Assembly (NCBI RefSeq): GCF_000340215.1
Contig: NW_006921532.1
Coordinates: 3,079,337 to 3,143,336 of the forward strand
Source: Pseudocercospora fijiensis CIRAD86
Taxonomy: Eukaryota > Ascomycota > Dothideomycetes > Mycosphaerellales > Mycosphaerellaceae
Direction of reading: 5' to 3'
Length of the DNA: 64,000 nt
Position 1 is the first letter of the stretch. Each line of letters opens with the position of its first letter. A model generated the notes under the pieces. That model was not told where the DNA came from. It saw only the letters and a program-made list of their open reading frames with translations, and ran no database searches. The position numbers and the translations under genes were made by a program. This document shows, in pieces, positions 35,601-46,913 of the stretch.

Positions 35601-36220
35601 TCGATAGTCCGTACGACTCTATTGTGCATGTTTAATGTGTGATGTGTGACGGCTGTAGCCAGCGAGCAGAGCAGAGTAAATACGCTCTGAAGTCTGACGA
35701 GCATTAATCCGTCCTCATGCACTCAAAGGTAGATTGGAGAATGGAGCAGCGTACTTCAGCAGCAGTCTTTTAACCAATGGAAAGGATGTAAATTCTATCT
35801 GCAGGCACCCCTTTGAAGCAAGATCTGGCGTTTGTGCCAAGGGGGGACTTGTTTTGCTTCATCTTGTCAACATATCCACTACGATATTGAGTGCTGGAGC
35901 GAAGTGCTTCGGTAATGTCTTTCATGATCTGCATATCTTACCTGCCTTTTCCATGTCGTCAACCTCGAACTATGGCGATGACAAGTCCCGTTGGCCTGAC
36001 CTTGATTTCCCCTGATTCCATGGTGTTCGCGGTGCGTTTTGATTGGTGAACGCTGCTCGCTGACATGAGACCAGACCATCCATTCACCACGGTATATATC
36101 GTGCGCCTCAGCAAGGACATGAATCTCTCTACGGACCCTCTCATGAGCTCTTCAAAAGATGCCTGCATGCCCTGGCATTAGAAATCGTGAGTCGGAAATT
36201 CCCTTGTCCTCTGCCCACCA
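35601..36220. other. Convergent spacer, MPO1/NOP16
   Basis: About 620 bp with 3' ends on both sides. Only short noise ORFs are seen. Confidence 0.5.
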
Positions 36221-36258
36221 CTAGTCAAGTTCTCCGCCCGTGTCATCCAGTATCTCCT

Positions 36259-36963
36259 TCAACCCCCCAACCCACTGCTGTCCCTTAACTTTTTTATCCT
36301 CTTCTTCAAATCCCCCTCACTCCTCTGCATATAATTAATCTTCGTATCCCTCGCCATCTTCCCATAATCTTCCCCATACTTCTCCACCAACTCCCGAAGA
36401 AACCTGACCTCGCCCTCAGGCTGTCGTCTCTTATGCTTCGCCGCAGGCCTCCTCGCCGCAGCTTCCAAAGCTTTGACAGTCTCGGTCTGAGCACCAACCT
36501 CGCCAATTTGCGATTCGAGATGTTGTGAATTTGGAATACCGTTCCATTCCTCTTCCTCGTCGTCAGATTCTAGATCGTTCAGAGGATCGTTCAGAGGATT
36601 CGGTTTCGCCAGCTTCTCGTCGACAACTCGTATGATCTTTCCCGTTTCCGGATCGCGCTCGATTTTCGCTTCGCTGACATCTATCTGCTCTTTCTTGCGT
36701 TTCGAAGCGGTGGTGATATTTAGTGGATCGACGTCCTCTTCCACATCATTCAAGATATCTGAGACCTTCTTTTCTGTGCCTCCAGTAGACTTGTTGAGTT
36801 TCACAGTAAGCCCGAGCCTCTTGTAATTCTGAGCCAGCGTCTCATTCTTATTCCAACTTTGTGCGATGATGGGATTTGTTTGGATGCGCTTTTTGGATTT
36901 CGGTTTCTGTCGGACTTTCGATATGCTCGAGCGATTTTTGCGTTTTTGAATTTCGCGGCCCAT
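36259..36963 (-). CDS. NOP16: Ribosome biogenesis protein NOP16
   Basis: A single exon of 234 codons starts MGREIQKRKNRSS, the basic N-terminus typical of Nop16. The middle has an acidic block (LESDDEEEEW). The C-terminal part contains the conserved VRFLRELVEKYGEDYGKMARD and INYMQRSEGDLKKRIKK. Nop16 is a nucleolar factor of the 60S pre-ribosome. After KKRIKK the annotated frame ends quickly (LRDSSGLGG), whereas the frame reached by adding one base to an A6 run (36,291-36,296 region) continues for about 20 more residues (GQQWVGGLKEILDD and on) to a stop at 36,221-36,223. That looks like a lost or mis-called base; see findings. The gene is divergent from the ZIP transporter with only 218 bp between starts. 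Confidence 0.93.
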   Translation of the reverse strand: MGREIQKRKNRSSISKVRQKPKSKKRIQTNPIIAQSWNKNETLAQNYKRLGLTVKLNKSTGGTEKKVSDILNDVEEDVDPLNITTASKRKKEQIDVSEAKIERDPETGKIIRVVDEKLAKPNPLNDPLNDLESDDEEEEWNGIPNSQHLESQIGEVGAQTETVKALEAAARRPAAKHKRRQPEGEVRFLRELVEKYGEDYGKMARDTKINYMQRSEGDLKKRIKKLRDSSGLGG

Positions 36964-37181
36964 GTTTGCAAGTCGCGCTCTGTTGTCGCAGTGTCGTGTC
37001 GATTATCACATGCAACAACAAATTTCTGGAGTCGAGATCAGAGAGGTCGGCATCGGCACTCGGCGACTGCTCTCGCTTGCCCCTGTCGAAGCTTATATGT
37101 ATCTAATCAGATCGAGCCAGATTGTACCGCAACGAAAGAGCCTCCTCGATTTCCTGATAGCTGGCAGAGACACACATAGTA
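36964..37181. promoter_or_regulatory. Compact bidirectional promoter, NOP16/ZIP transporter
   Basis: Just 218 bp separate the two ATGs, so the genes must share a control region. No TATA box is evident. Confidence 0.5.
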
Positions 37182-38534
37182 ATGATGATGCCGTCGAGAG
37201 GTTATCGAAACGCTGCCCTCGTGGTATTGGCGCTCATCGTATACACGGCGTTCGCACAAGAAAGCAAGTCCAAATTCACAGGAGTCGATGTAGCCACAGA
37301 TGTCGGATCCCTGAGCACACAGGAGATTGAGGAGCAACTCCAGGTCAGCATTGTCCATGTTCCCAGCAAACCATAAAGCTACGACACCTAGATGGGTTCA
37401 CTACTATATTTCTAGACTCGATGAAGCTAACCAAGATCTCGTAAACAGCAATGTCCCATAATCGAAGCACTCGCCGCACACAAGACACTCCACGAACCAG
37501 TTACCTCATCATGGCTTCAACAATCCTTCAAAGTGCTCTTCCCATTCGCCTCGCCCGCTCTCAATGCCTTGATGGGTACATTGTACATCTCTGGCCCTCC
37601 GAATTTCCTGCTTGCGCTATGCCCTCCAAATATTGATCCAGCGAGTCTGAACATCATGGTCGCGTTCGCGGTAGGAGGATTGCTCGGAGACACACTCTTC
37701 CACTTACTGCCTGAGATCTTCTTAGGAGAAGTGCCCGAAGGCGAAGTCAGAGCTGTTCTCGTCGAGCCGAATAAGAACCTGCTGCTGGGAGTTGCGATCA
37801 TGGTCGGCTTCGTGACATTCGTGGCCATGGATAAAGGCTTGCGGATTGCGACTGGTGGCGAAGGACATACGCATGATCATGGCAGTAGCCAGTCAAATGG
37901 ACATGCGATTGGCGAGAGTACTGCTGTCTCAGGGAAGGAGAGTGGTCCGCTTAAGCAGAGGAAGAAGGAGATCAAGGATGTGGTAAAAGTTGCTGAGCAG
38001 GAACAGCCGAAGAAGGAGGTCAAGCTTTCAGCGTACTTGAACATCATTGCTGACTTCACGCACAACATCACAGATGGTTTGGCGATGTCTTCGTCGTTCT
38101 ACGCCAGTCCGACGATCGGTGCGACGACAACTTTGGCTGTATTCTGTCATGAGATTCCTCATGAGGTTGGCGATTTCGCCCTACTGATCCAGGGAGGTAT
38201 GAGCAAGAAGATGGCAATGGGTCTTCAATTCGTCACGGCGCTGGGTGCTGTGCTGGGGACGATCATTGGTATTGCTGTACAGGAGCTTGGCGGAAACAGT
38301 GCTTCCGTGGTGTCTGAGGCTGCCATTGGCAACACTGGCATTTTTGGTACTAGTCTACAGGGGGGAGATATGCTCTTGCCATTCACAGCAGGCACGTTCC
38401 TCTATGTAGGTACCGTTGGTGTCATTCCTGAGATTCTGGAGACAGGTCCGAATAGGATGAAGGAGCTGAAGAGTACGGCGTTGCAATTCCTCGCCATGGC
38501 GGCGGGTGCTGGTATTATGCTTGGGTATGTTTGA
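37182..38534 (+). CDS. ZIP zinc transporter, ZIP7/KE4/Yke4 type (SLC39A)
   Basis: Two exons (37,182-37,343 and 37,449-38,534) give 415 residues. The start, the first of three ATGs in tandem, begins a signal-like hydrophobic segment (AALVVLALIVYTAFA). Hallmarks are the metal-binding helix motif HNITDGLAMSSSF, followed by HEIPHEVGDFALLIQGG, which form the binuclear metal centre of ZIP proteins. A His-rich cytosolic loop (GHTHDHGSSQSNGH, about residue 165) lies between membrane spans 3 and 4, then a Lys/Glu-rich stretch. About seven or eight spans are visible. This subfamily moves zinc out of the ER/secretory lumen into the cytosol. Organelle placement is inferred from the signal peptide and subfamily, not shown by the sequence. 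Confidence 0.92.
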
Positions 38535-38774
38535 TCGCCTTCGATGAAGTATCCGTGGTTTGGGCGTAAAGCTGACGGTGCGATTGCAGTATTTCCTGGT
38601 CATGATTGTTGCATCCAAAATGGTGCAAAGTCTTCGATGTGCGGATGCTGATGCCTCAATCTTGCTGCTGATGTGCTTGGCGGCGCGGTGGAATGTCAAC
38701 GAGTCTGACTGTGCCTGCTGGTATTACCACGGCCAACTGCGCTTCCTAGAGACACCTTGTCAGCAAGCCAGCCT
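38535..38774. other. Convergent 3' spacer
   Basis: 240 bp between the ZIP stop and the stop of the proline-rich gene. Nothing further is seen. Confidence 0.5.
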
Positions 38775-39716
38775 TCATGATCTTGGCATTTTCGCTCTCA
38801 CCTCAATCACTGCAGATTCCCAGTCGTAGTTGCTCGAATTGATCGAGCCTCGGCTGTCTGCGCTGTGCTCGCTTCCCGCATCTGAGCAACGTCGGCAGTG
38901 TCGTGGTGAGACAAAGGTGCTGGGTTCCTCGAAGTTTGGCGCGCTCGGCTCTCGTGTGAAGGCGCTGACGGCATCGGCAGCCTGTTCTTGGTGTGGCGCG
39001 CTCTGTACTGGTCCATCTTCTGGCCGCTCTGTAGCCTCAATAGCAAGATCATCCAACTGCTCAGCGACGGCGTGTTCGTCTTCTTGCTGTCGTTGACGTC
39101 CGCTTCCGACGCGCTTCTTGATCCGCGCAATCAGATCGCCAGCCTTCATCTTGATAGTGCTATCCTTTCTAGAGCGACGCACATCCGTACCAACATCAGG
39201 CGCCTTCGCGCGTCTCTTCGGGGGTACAGGAGGTCGATGACTGGCAGCCTTGTTCTTCTCCCATGGCGACACGTTAATGAATCCGCCGCGCTCAGTCGGC
39301 TCATTGTCGTCCAGAGGGTTCTTGTTGCGGTGATGCTGCATGTCGTACCTGAAAAGAAGTAAGTACCACAGCAGCAGCAAAAGGGGCGAAGCAACTCACA
39401 CGAAGCCTCCCTGGTACTCCTGAATGACACGGCCCCCGGCTTCAGCCACGAGTTGCTCGCATTCTTCTATGGCGTTGATGAAGTCGCTGCCGTCGGTGCC
39501 GTAGACGTCGCAGCGGAAAGTGGTGCGTGGTGGTGGTGGTGGTGTCGCGGCGATGGCCCCTCCGACCACTGAAGAGCATTAGCAAGTGTCGTAAAGATCA
39601 AGAGGCACTCTACCAGCACATGCTGGGATCAGACCACTGTTTCTGATGTCGAGGCCGTCGCAAGTCTCGCTTGGCTGAGTTGTGCCTTGCAAAGAAGTGA
39701 GGATGTACTTACTCAT
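38775..39716 (-). CDS. Uncharacterised protein with polyproline and SH3-ligand-like motifs
   Basis: The product is not recognised. Three exons (39716-39614, 39568-39400, 39348-38775 in reading order) give 281 residues in frame. The start MSKYILTSLQG is the only ATG that joins to the frame of exon 2. Residues 1-90 look ordered and contain a five-proline run, then FRCDVYGTDGSDF and an amphipathic INAIEECEQLVAEAGG. The junction to exon 3 gives GGFVYDMQHHRNKNPLDD. The rest is polar and disordered, with PPVPPKRR (a class-type SH3 ligand followed by basic residues) at about 130 and acidic Ser-rich parts to the end. The introns are 45 and 51 bp with normal borders. Its conserved-looking first third suggests a real gene. 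Confidence 0.75.
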
Positions 39717-41469
39717 GGCGCCGAGATTGGCGGACGAGCCTGTTGATGGCTCGAAAAAACGAGATGTCCGAAGACGCTGCAGAAGGGAGCGTGGTTGCGG
39801 TGCTGTTGTTAGAGGCGAGAGTGAGTCGAACGAAACTTGCTCACTTTGGATGCTGCCACGTGAAATCTGGCACGATACGATAACATCACGGTCACAGGAC
39901 TATCGCTGCCGCTGCCGTTGCCGCAAGTGCATAGATGGGTGATGGGGTGTGTGCTTACCTCGCTTTCTCTCGCCCAGGAGGCTCATTGCCGTGCCTGGCC
40001 TGGCCGCCATCCTGGTTGCTTGGTCGGTGTGGTGTTGACGAGCAACGTGAAAAGAGTAGGGGAGGGCAAGTGTGCGGTGAGTTTGGGCGATTGCATGGTT
40101 GCCTAGGTGAATTTGCGTACTTTTAACGGTTTTACAGAAAACGGCAAGTTGCTGCTGCTGTCGAGACGTTAGAGATGCCGACACTGATGAATGGAGACTG
40201 GATGATAGGACACTAATTCAAGAACTCGACGCACGTCGTCGTAGATTGGCATCTGGTGCATTTTTGGAATCTGTTGTGTTGGTAGATGGACGTGCATTTA
40301 CGGTGATGATCTTTTCATGTGCTTGCCAAGCCTTCATATTCGGGAAGGTACAGAGATGCGACCTTTTCCACTAGGTAATTCCGACTGCTTGGCTCGATCA
40401 TAGTCATTGCAGCTCGAAGACGTGTCCTAATGTTCTTTTTTCACTCCGTTTCCCGCCAGAACCGACAGCTGAAACTGGCCAACGTGTGCAAAAGGGTTGT
40501 GAATCATTCGTAAGGTTTGATCATGGCATCTATTCAATGACTGGATTTTGGGAAACAAAATAGGCAAAAACAATCGCCCATGGCGAGATGTGTGCAATCA
40601 CTCAGTGGGGGCCAGGCCACATCTTTCGATGTACGCTCATCGGCCCAAGACGTGACAGATCGATGACCATGCGCTTCCAGGAGAAGCGGCTTTCCGGTTA
40701 AGCCCCCACGCCGTGAATGATTGTTGGCGTGCGTATTCGAAATTTCCTTTCTCCTGCAAGAATGATCGAGTGGTGAGTACTTTCTGTCCAGTGAATATGA
40801 CCTGAATCGCTCTCTTGCTCAGCTAGAGAAGCATTGATACCTCAGGGCCAAGATGATGCACTTTAAGAGAGACTCAGGAATGCATGTAATTCGAACTCAT
40901 AAGCTGATCTTCGTGTCGTCTTGCCCCGATTGCTGGAAGAAACTATTGTATTTGCTGTCCCAGAGCAGCTTTCCATCAGGCTGTGACAAGTGTGTGGTTG
41001 CCAGGTCGACATGTAAAACTTGATTCGAGCCATGATATTGCATTTGCTTCGTTAAATGTCGGTGCTAGTCCACAATGCGTCTCCACTTGTATCCATCAAC
41101 ATCCCGACGTGACTGACGCATCAGGATACGCTGGACAGAAATTCTGTCGAGCAAAGGAGAAAATTCATCGTCGATGCCCAAGCATTTGGCAATCGCGCAG
41201 AGCTTAGTGAGTGCATTGCGGCCGATCAGCGCCGCCCTGATTGAAGCTCGAGGTCGCATGGTCTGTCGTTTGAAGTGGCGTTCGAGGATGTTCTGTTTCC
41301 CCGGCGTCACCTTCACCATTCGAGAATTGGAGCCTTTTCGTCTCGGATTTTCCAACTCCTACAATGTTATTCGTCGGCCATGCTGCTCTCGAGCATGGCT
41401 CGTGTCCAGCTACATCCATCGAGCTTCTTGTGCAGACTGCTGCAAGCATTACATTTTGATATTAAGTGC
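39717..41469. other. Intergenic, 1.75 kb
   Basis: This region lies upstream of the proline-rich gene and downstream of RIB1. It has normal base composition and several short ORFs without likeness to known proteins. I searched by eye for tRNA boxes and repeats and found none. Confidence 0.45.
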
Positions 41470-42687
41470 TCACGTCGATGAGAACATATGCTTGAACTTC
41501 TCAATTTTCGTCGAAATGTATTTTTCAACTTCCGGACTCGTGAATCCCTTCTCTCCTTTCGTTTGCCAAGCCAAAGGAATCATGGGCACGCGCTCGACGA
41601 CGCGGACTTCTCGGTGTGGCCCTTCCACAGCCCTGACCTTTTCAGGATTGTTTGTAAGCAGCTTGATTCCGCGCTCGCCGTCAAGGCCTAAATCGATCAA
41701 AATCGCAGTCGCGAGGCCGTAAGATCTAGCGTCTCCTGGATGTCGGAGAAGAATGTTGGCTTCCATTGTATCATGACCCAGATCCTGTAAATTATACGCC
41801 TTTAATTTGCTTAGAAGTCCAATGCCTCGCCCTTCTTGTCGCAAGTACACAATCACACCCCCAGAAGATTGCAATCGTGATTGCGGGTGCTCAGAATCTG
41901 GCGTTCCTGCAGGCGTAGCCACAGGCAAAGACATCAGTCGCGCAGCTTCGTCCAACTGCTCACCACAATCACAACGCGCAGACCACACTGTCTCGCCCGT
42001 ATAGCATTCCGAATGTATCCGCACCAGGGGTGGTCCGAGCTCGGGTGGATATGAGGAGTGCGTGGAGCTTATTGACTCCGCATCTGAAGAAGTCCGTTCT
42101 GGCGATTCACTGTGCGAAGGAGCGCCATTGGTATGTGGTGACTGAGGCCGCGCAGAGACACCAGCGTCTGAACGTATTTGCTCGAGTCTGCTGTGCATCC
42201 GACCAGGATATAGTGTACCAGTGTAAGCACCTCGAATCATGCGGTCTCGCTCCGTTTCGCCGGGCCTCGGGGCATCTAAACTCTTGCTGCGAATATGTGG
42301 TCCAAATACGATCGCCATATGTTCCTTGTTGTCTACATTATTATGGTAGAGGTGTAACCACATTTCTTGTCCAGTAGTCGTGGGTATTCTCGCCCGTACC
42401 TCACAGGTTACGTGAGGCAGTTCCTCCAGCAGCTTCGGCTGCGAATCTTCCGTAGATGCATCGTGTGCCTCGGTTGGTATGCTTTTGGCCAATCTATCAG
42501 GTCGCTGTCCGTCCACAAGGGGAGATCGCGGCGGTGTGAAGGCAGGACTAATCAGCGGCGGAGCTGTGTTCGTGGAGAAGTCGTTGTCGAGTTGCAGTTC
42601 CGAGACATTATTTTGTTCGTGTCGCTCGGCTTTTGGCGATGCTATAGGCGAGAATGCCGGCGACGCCAGCGACGGAAAATCAGGCAT
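41470..42687 (-). CDS. RIB1: GTP cyclohydrolase II (riboflavin biosynthesis)
   Basis: One exon of 405 codons begins at ATG 42,687 ([12 protein letters not shown]); the frame is open further upstream but without an ATG. The catalytic core lies in the second half. Zinc ligands are in [21 protein letters not shown], and the GTP-binding/catalytic stretch is [18 protein letters not shown], followed by [21 protein letters not shown] and [14 protein letters not shown]. The enzyme turns GTP into 2,5-diamino-6-ribosylamino-pyrimidinone phosphate, formate and pyrophosphate, the first step toward riboflavin, FMN and FAD. The first 100 or so residues are Ser/Pro-rich, and a Ser-rich insert (about 170-215) splits the N-terminal part; both are common in fungal forms. 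Xanthine dehydrogenase in the same window uses FAD, but no linkage is implied. Confidence 0.96.
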   Translation of the reverse strand: MPDFPSLASPAFSPIASPKAERHEQNNVSELQLDNDFSTNTAPPLISPAFTPPRSPLVDGQRPDRLAKSIPTEAHDASTEDSQPKLLEELPHVTCEVRARIPTTTGQEMWLHLYHNNVDNKEHMAIVFGPHIRSKSLDAPRPGETERDRMIRGAYTGTLYPGRMHSRLEQIRSDAGVSARPQSPHTNGAPSHSESPERTSSDAESISSTHSSYPPELGPPLVRIHSECYTGETVWSARCDCGEQLDEAARLMSLPVATPAGTPDSEHPQSRLQSSGGVIVYLRQEGRGIGLLSKLKAYNLQDLGHDTMEANILLRHPGDARSYGLATAILIDLGLDGERGIKLLTNNPEKVRAVEGPHREVRVVERVPMIPLAWQTKGEKGFTSPEVEKYISTKIEKFKHMFSST

Positions 42688-43242
42688 ATCTGTACAGTCT
42701 ATCGTAAGGAAGGCGGCATCGGTACAGGATCGAAGCGCACTCAAGAAGACAACAACAATAATGGCTGCAGAGTGAGATCACGGACAAATGATTTACAAGC
42801 CTCGGGCCGGAACCGCAAGAAGCACGACATGGCGTCAAGGGTATCTGTGGGTACGAACTTAAGCGGTCCTTTGAGGCTTTGCCGACACCGACGATACATC
42901 GTTACCAAGGAACAGCGTCATGGCATCGGGAGCACGAGTCAGCAAAAGATTCCGTGCTGTGCAACAGTCCAGAACGTAACACAACACAACATCTGAAGAC
43001 GTACAACGACATGTTGCGTTTCTCTTTGTTGGACATTTCAATATCTCTGTTTCTCCGCTTAAACTATGCAGTACTGGCCTAGCAACAGGCCTTTTCAAAT
43101 CTCCAAAGTGCAAAGACCCAGCCGTGTGGCCAGCCAGGTACCACGTGCAGGTCTTGGAACATCTGGACGCCATTGGTACCATGACCAGGACTCGAGAGCC
43201 TAGCCTCGATCACAACATGAAGCGTGCCATTACTATGCACGC
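42688..43242. other. Intergenic: RIB1 5' flank
   Basis: These 555 bp between two minus-strand genes hold the presumed RIB1 promoter and the 3' end of the nucleoside hydrolase. No clear element was recognised. Confidence 0.5.
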
Positions 43243-45004
43243 TCATGTCTCGATGCCGAAGACTCGCTGCAACAGAAACTCTCCAAATGGCTGCTGCCCG
43301 CTCGTCTGAGGGCTTCCGATGCATCGGTCAAGACGATTCCCACTTTTCACGCTCAACCACTTGCCATGGTCACTACCAGCCTCTGGATCCCCTTCTTCGA
43401 GCTTCTTACGTGTCCGGCGATCAATAACGTACATCCCGCGAGTCCATTGACCAGAAGTCTCGACTCGCAAGTCTTCATCCTTACTAATCTGCCAGCCTAT
43501 GTTTTCAGAAATTGTTAGTTGGGATCCGAGGTATGAGCTTTGAAACAAGATTGATGTGGACTTACCTGTAAGAGTGGTCGCCATGCAGTACCAAATAGTC
43601 AGTGGATCATGCAATTGCAATCCAACCGCATCTCCAGAGAGGTTCTGCTGTAGCGACTCAACCTTGTGGAATGTGGCAGTCAAGAATGCAGCAGCCCAGT
43701 CAGCAAGAGGACTTCCAGCGGCAACCTGAGGTTCAAGGAACTTCCTGAAAGTTCCTCTTGAGAGGATGTGTTGCTCGGTTATGTCGAGCGGAAAGAGAGT
43801 TACTTTCAACCGCCGCGAAAGGTTCTCTGGGTATGGCGCCAAATAAGGTGGAGGATGTTGTCCTTCTGGCTGACCTGCAGGCGCTGGAGGGGCAGGCGGC
43901 ATGGTAGAGCTCGGGTTTGGGGAGGTGAGTGCATACAAGCGAGCCGCAGCGTACGAATCCGCAAATGTGTTGAACTCGGCGCAAGGAGTAATCTGGTTTC
44001 GAAGATTTAGCATGTCTCGTATTGGCCCGGGTGCTTGCTTTAGCAGACGGAAGGGAGGCTCTGAGACGAGGCGTGCCTGCTGATCGGAAAGAACAGGTAC
44101 AGAACCTACATTGCCGTGCTCGAATATCGTTCCACCCATGACAACTATCTCTTTCGCTCTGAGAAAGGTTTCCGTATCCTTTGCAGCCGCAAGCGCGAGG
44201 TTCGTCAATGGTCCAATAGCGACAATCGTTATCGTGTCTGGCTCATTATCGCGGAGAAGCCGAAGAATCTCTTCGTCTGCTGGTGCTTGAGATGGAGTGA
44301 ACATTGCGTTTGCATTTTGCAATTCGGTCGAAATGATACGGTCAGCAGGGCTTTGGCTGCTCCCGGCTTGCGTGAACAATTGCTTCCAAGTCTCTGCAGG
44401 TGTAAAGCGTGGGTGCTGTACTAGTCAGTCTTGAACTTTCGAGAACGATCCCTGCAGGTGAAATACAGACCGTTTCGTGGATTCCCCCAAGCCCATCGGT
44501 GCCATGGAAGAAGTCAGCCATCAATAGCTGATCAGCAAGAGGATGTTCTGGTCCAATGGCAACAAGAGGCTTCTGCTTTCGAAGTCCATCGAAGCCTAAT
44601 GTCTTTCCTTGTGACTTGCGCCATTCGATTTCTTTCTCAATGTGGAAGAATAGGGACCTGTCAGCATGGACTGTCAGCAATATGTCCAGCTTCCGAGCAG
44701 TGGTCTCTTGATCGAACAGCTGAAAATCAAGACGACTCTTTTTTTCGACGCCTGATTTTCAACATAGCCCCCATCTGATATCGAGTTCACTTACACCACA
44801 TTCCGAAGACAATTTTGCACATCAATGTTGCCGTATGTCACAGACAGCAACAAGACCTCAAGCTCTTCTGGCAAAGCGGAAAACGCCAGGAGCATAGCAA
44901 CAACATCGTCGACACCCTATGTCGAGCGTCAGCTCCGATGTCACAGATATAGGGACACATTCACTTACAGGGTCCGTATCTATAATAACCCTCCTGGGGG
45001 CCAT
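43243..45004 (-). CDS. Inosine/uridine-preferring nucleoside hydrolase
   Basis: Five exons (45004-44969, 44916-44795, 44657-44471, 44415-43566, 43496-43243) give 482 residues. The N-terminus has the calcium-binding aspartate cluster, IIDTDPGVDDVVAML, split by intron 1 after Pro12. Other family landmarks are PLVAIGPEHPLADQLL, ADFFHGTDGLGG and a second-half VAIGPLTNLALA, followed by KEIVVMGG. The family cuts the N-glycosidic bond of purine or pyrimidine ribonucleosides to give ribose and base for salvage. Substrate choice cannot be read from sequence. The protein is longer than bacterial forms (about 310) because of a Pro/Gly-rich insert (about 290-320) and a C-terminal extension, as in fungal homologues. 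Intron 4 (69 bp) has no stop and a length divisible by three, so retention would keep the frame. Confidence 0.93.
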
Positions 45005-46564
45005 GGTGCTATCGAGAATTGCCTCTTCCGGCTTCGTCGCGTGGAAAGATGGGGTGAGCGAAGATATTATGTATGTGCTCGTGTCTGAATACAACAATGG
45101 CTTTCCAAGACAGATCCAAGCCAGAAGCAGTCACCGAATAGTATTCCGTATCGACTGAAAGAATATCGGATGTCGCCTGTTCCTTCCACGCAATCGCAAC
45201 GAGCAATTTTGACACACGGCCCCGCACACATTTGTCCTCCGTGACAAAACGATTAGCCGAGCAGTATTCTATCAATTTCTTTTGACGCCGCAGCTTCGCG
45301 GCTCTTCTTTTCTTCTTTTCAACAATGTCTTTACAGGCCACCATTAGAGTCTCGGTACGAACGTTCAGTGTTAGTACAGGTCCATGAGGCCTCCTTGCGT
45401 GCTCCGGTGACCTAAGATCGAGCGCATCTGCTGGAAACTTGCCAGATTCCGAGTTGAGGGGATTTTGGTATCTACTGGGTGTGACATTCATCTCAACAAG
45501 CTACATATATCCAGGCCGGTGTCCCGTCTGTCAACAGGCGACTATGGTCTATTTGACGCCCTCCGATCGCTGCTTCATCTTCAGCCTGCGATACACGTCA
45601 GCTTCTGCGAGCGACGTTACCCAGGAACCGAACTTGCGCACCGCAAGAGATTGGCCTTTGGACAGCTCACTGTGCTGGCTTCGTCGCCTTCCTTTTTGTA
45701 GAATAAGTTACAGCACTCGTACAGAGCATCGATCTGGAAGGAGCGTGAGCACTGGCTCGCGTACGCCGGCGTGTTACTGATACCTGTCTCTGGCACTTGT
45801 CCTCCTTGTAGTTGTTCTTCTGTATGCAGTCTAGCATTCATTAGCGCCTCGAATCATGACAGTAATACATATATGGACTCACCTTGTATCGCGCACGCTT
45901 GGGGATGGCATGGAGGCTCGCTCTTCAGGCCATCCTCAGGACTCGTCTTCTGCCCATGTCAGAGATGCAGGGTGGCAGAACCGCATGGCATCATGCAAGC
46001 TCACCATTATTTGCACTTCACTTCGACCCAACTGTGTGTCACAAGATGCGCCGAAATACAATCAAAGCCGCGCTGCAGTGAGTTCTGTCGTGATCTGTGG
46101 CATTATTCGAGTTCACGTCGTCGTTGGCGCTCGTGACCTCAGCGCATGTGTCTTGGCAAGAGAACCGACCCCACCGTTCGCGTCACTTCTCTCATACAAC
46201 AGCCTTTTGCCGCAGACAAGACGGTGACTTTGCTGTAGCAATCGCATACTTTAACTGACCGTAGTCAAAAGGTAAGCACCAGCTCGACCTCACCGAGCCG
46301 AGTCGTGCCTTCTGCTTCGACACCGCACCTTCCGCAACCGCTCACTTCTAACCCTTCACAGCGCGCTTCTGTTACAGGCATCATCGTCCATACCAGAAGT
46401 TCACCTTGTCCGTTCACACGCGTCTTAGTCATCTAAGACGAGAGTATAAAAGCTCGATCGCCTTCGAATTTGCACCTCACCCTTTTGCTCCACATTCAAA
46501 GCAACCCACATCGCCAAAAAGACCACCTCGATCCACCTGCCCAACTCTACAATAGCCTTAAGCC
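45005..46564. promoter_or_regulatory. Divergent 1.56-kb intergenic region, nucleoside hydrolase/SUMO
   Basis: The region includes both promoters. Near SUMO a TATA box is present (separate entry). A 160-codon minus-strand ORF (45,009-45,491) lies directly before the hydrolase start but resembles nothing and is not called. Confidence 0.45.
46445..46450 (+). promoter_or_regulatory. TATA box upstream of SUMO gene
   Basis: TATAAA in the context GAGTATAAAAGC lies 115 bp before the SUMO start codon, with pyrimidine-rich DNA downstream. Position and sequence suit a core promoter. Confidence 0.55.
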
Positions 46565-46913
46565 ATGGCTGAGAACAACGGCACACCACCTGCTGATCAG
46601 CAGGAGCAGCCACAACAGAGCGAGCATCTCAACATCAAGGTCACCGATGGCAACAACGAGGTCTTCTTCAAGATCAAGCGCACCACGCAACTCAAGAAGC
46701 TCATGGATGCTTTCTGCGAACGCCAAGGCAAGAGCCCGCAAAGCGTACGGTTCCTGTTTGACGGACAGCGCGTAAATCCCACCGACTCGCCAGACATTGT
46801 ACGTGCATGAGTGTTGGGCAGAGGGATGAAAGCGATGACTGACCTGGATACAGCTTGACATGGTTGACGGCGACTCGCTCGAAGTCCATCAGGAACAGAT
46901 TGGTGGCTGGTGA
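46565..46913 (+). CDS. SMT3: SUMO (ubiquitin-like modifier SMT3)
   Basis: Two exons (46,565-46,798 and 46,854-46,913) give 97 residues. After a polar tail of about 20 residues comes the beta-grasp fold: HLNIKVTDGNNEVFFKIKRTT, then LKKLMDAFCERQGKSPQSVRF, LFDGQRV, and, after the 55-bp intron, LDMVDGDSLEVHQEQIGGW. The C-terminal Gly-Gly is followed by one extra residue, Trp97, which a Ulp-type protease must remove before conjugation. SUMO is attached to lysines of nuclear proteins through E1 Aos1-Uba2 and E2 Ubc9. Length and motif match well. The N-terminal part has no obvious psi-K-x-E site for chain formation that I would vouch for. Confidence 0.96.

Noticed and set aside
45009..45491. 160-codon minus-strand ORF just upstream of nucleoside hydrolase
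   Set aside because: No domain or family likeness, odd composition and position in the probable 5' leader; chance ORF more likely.
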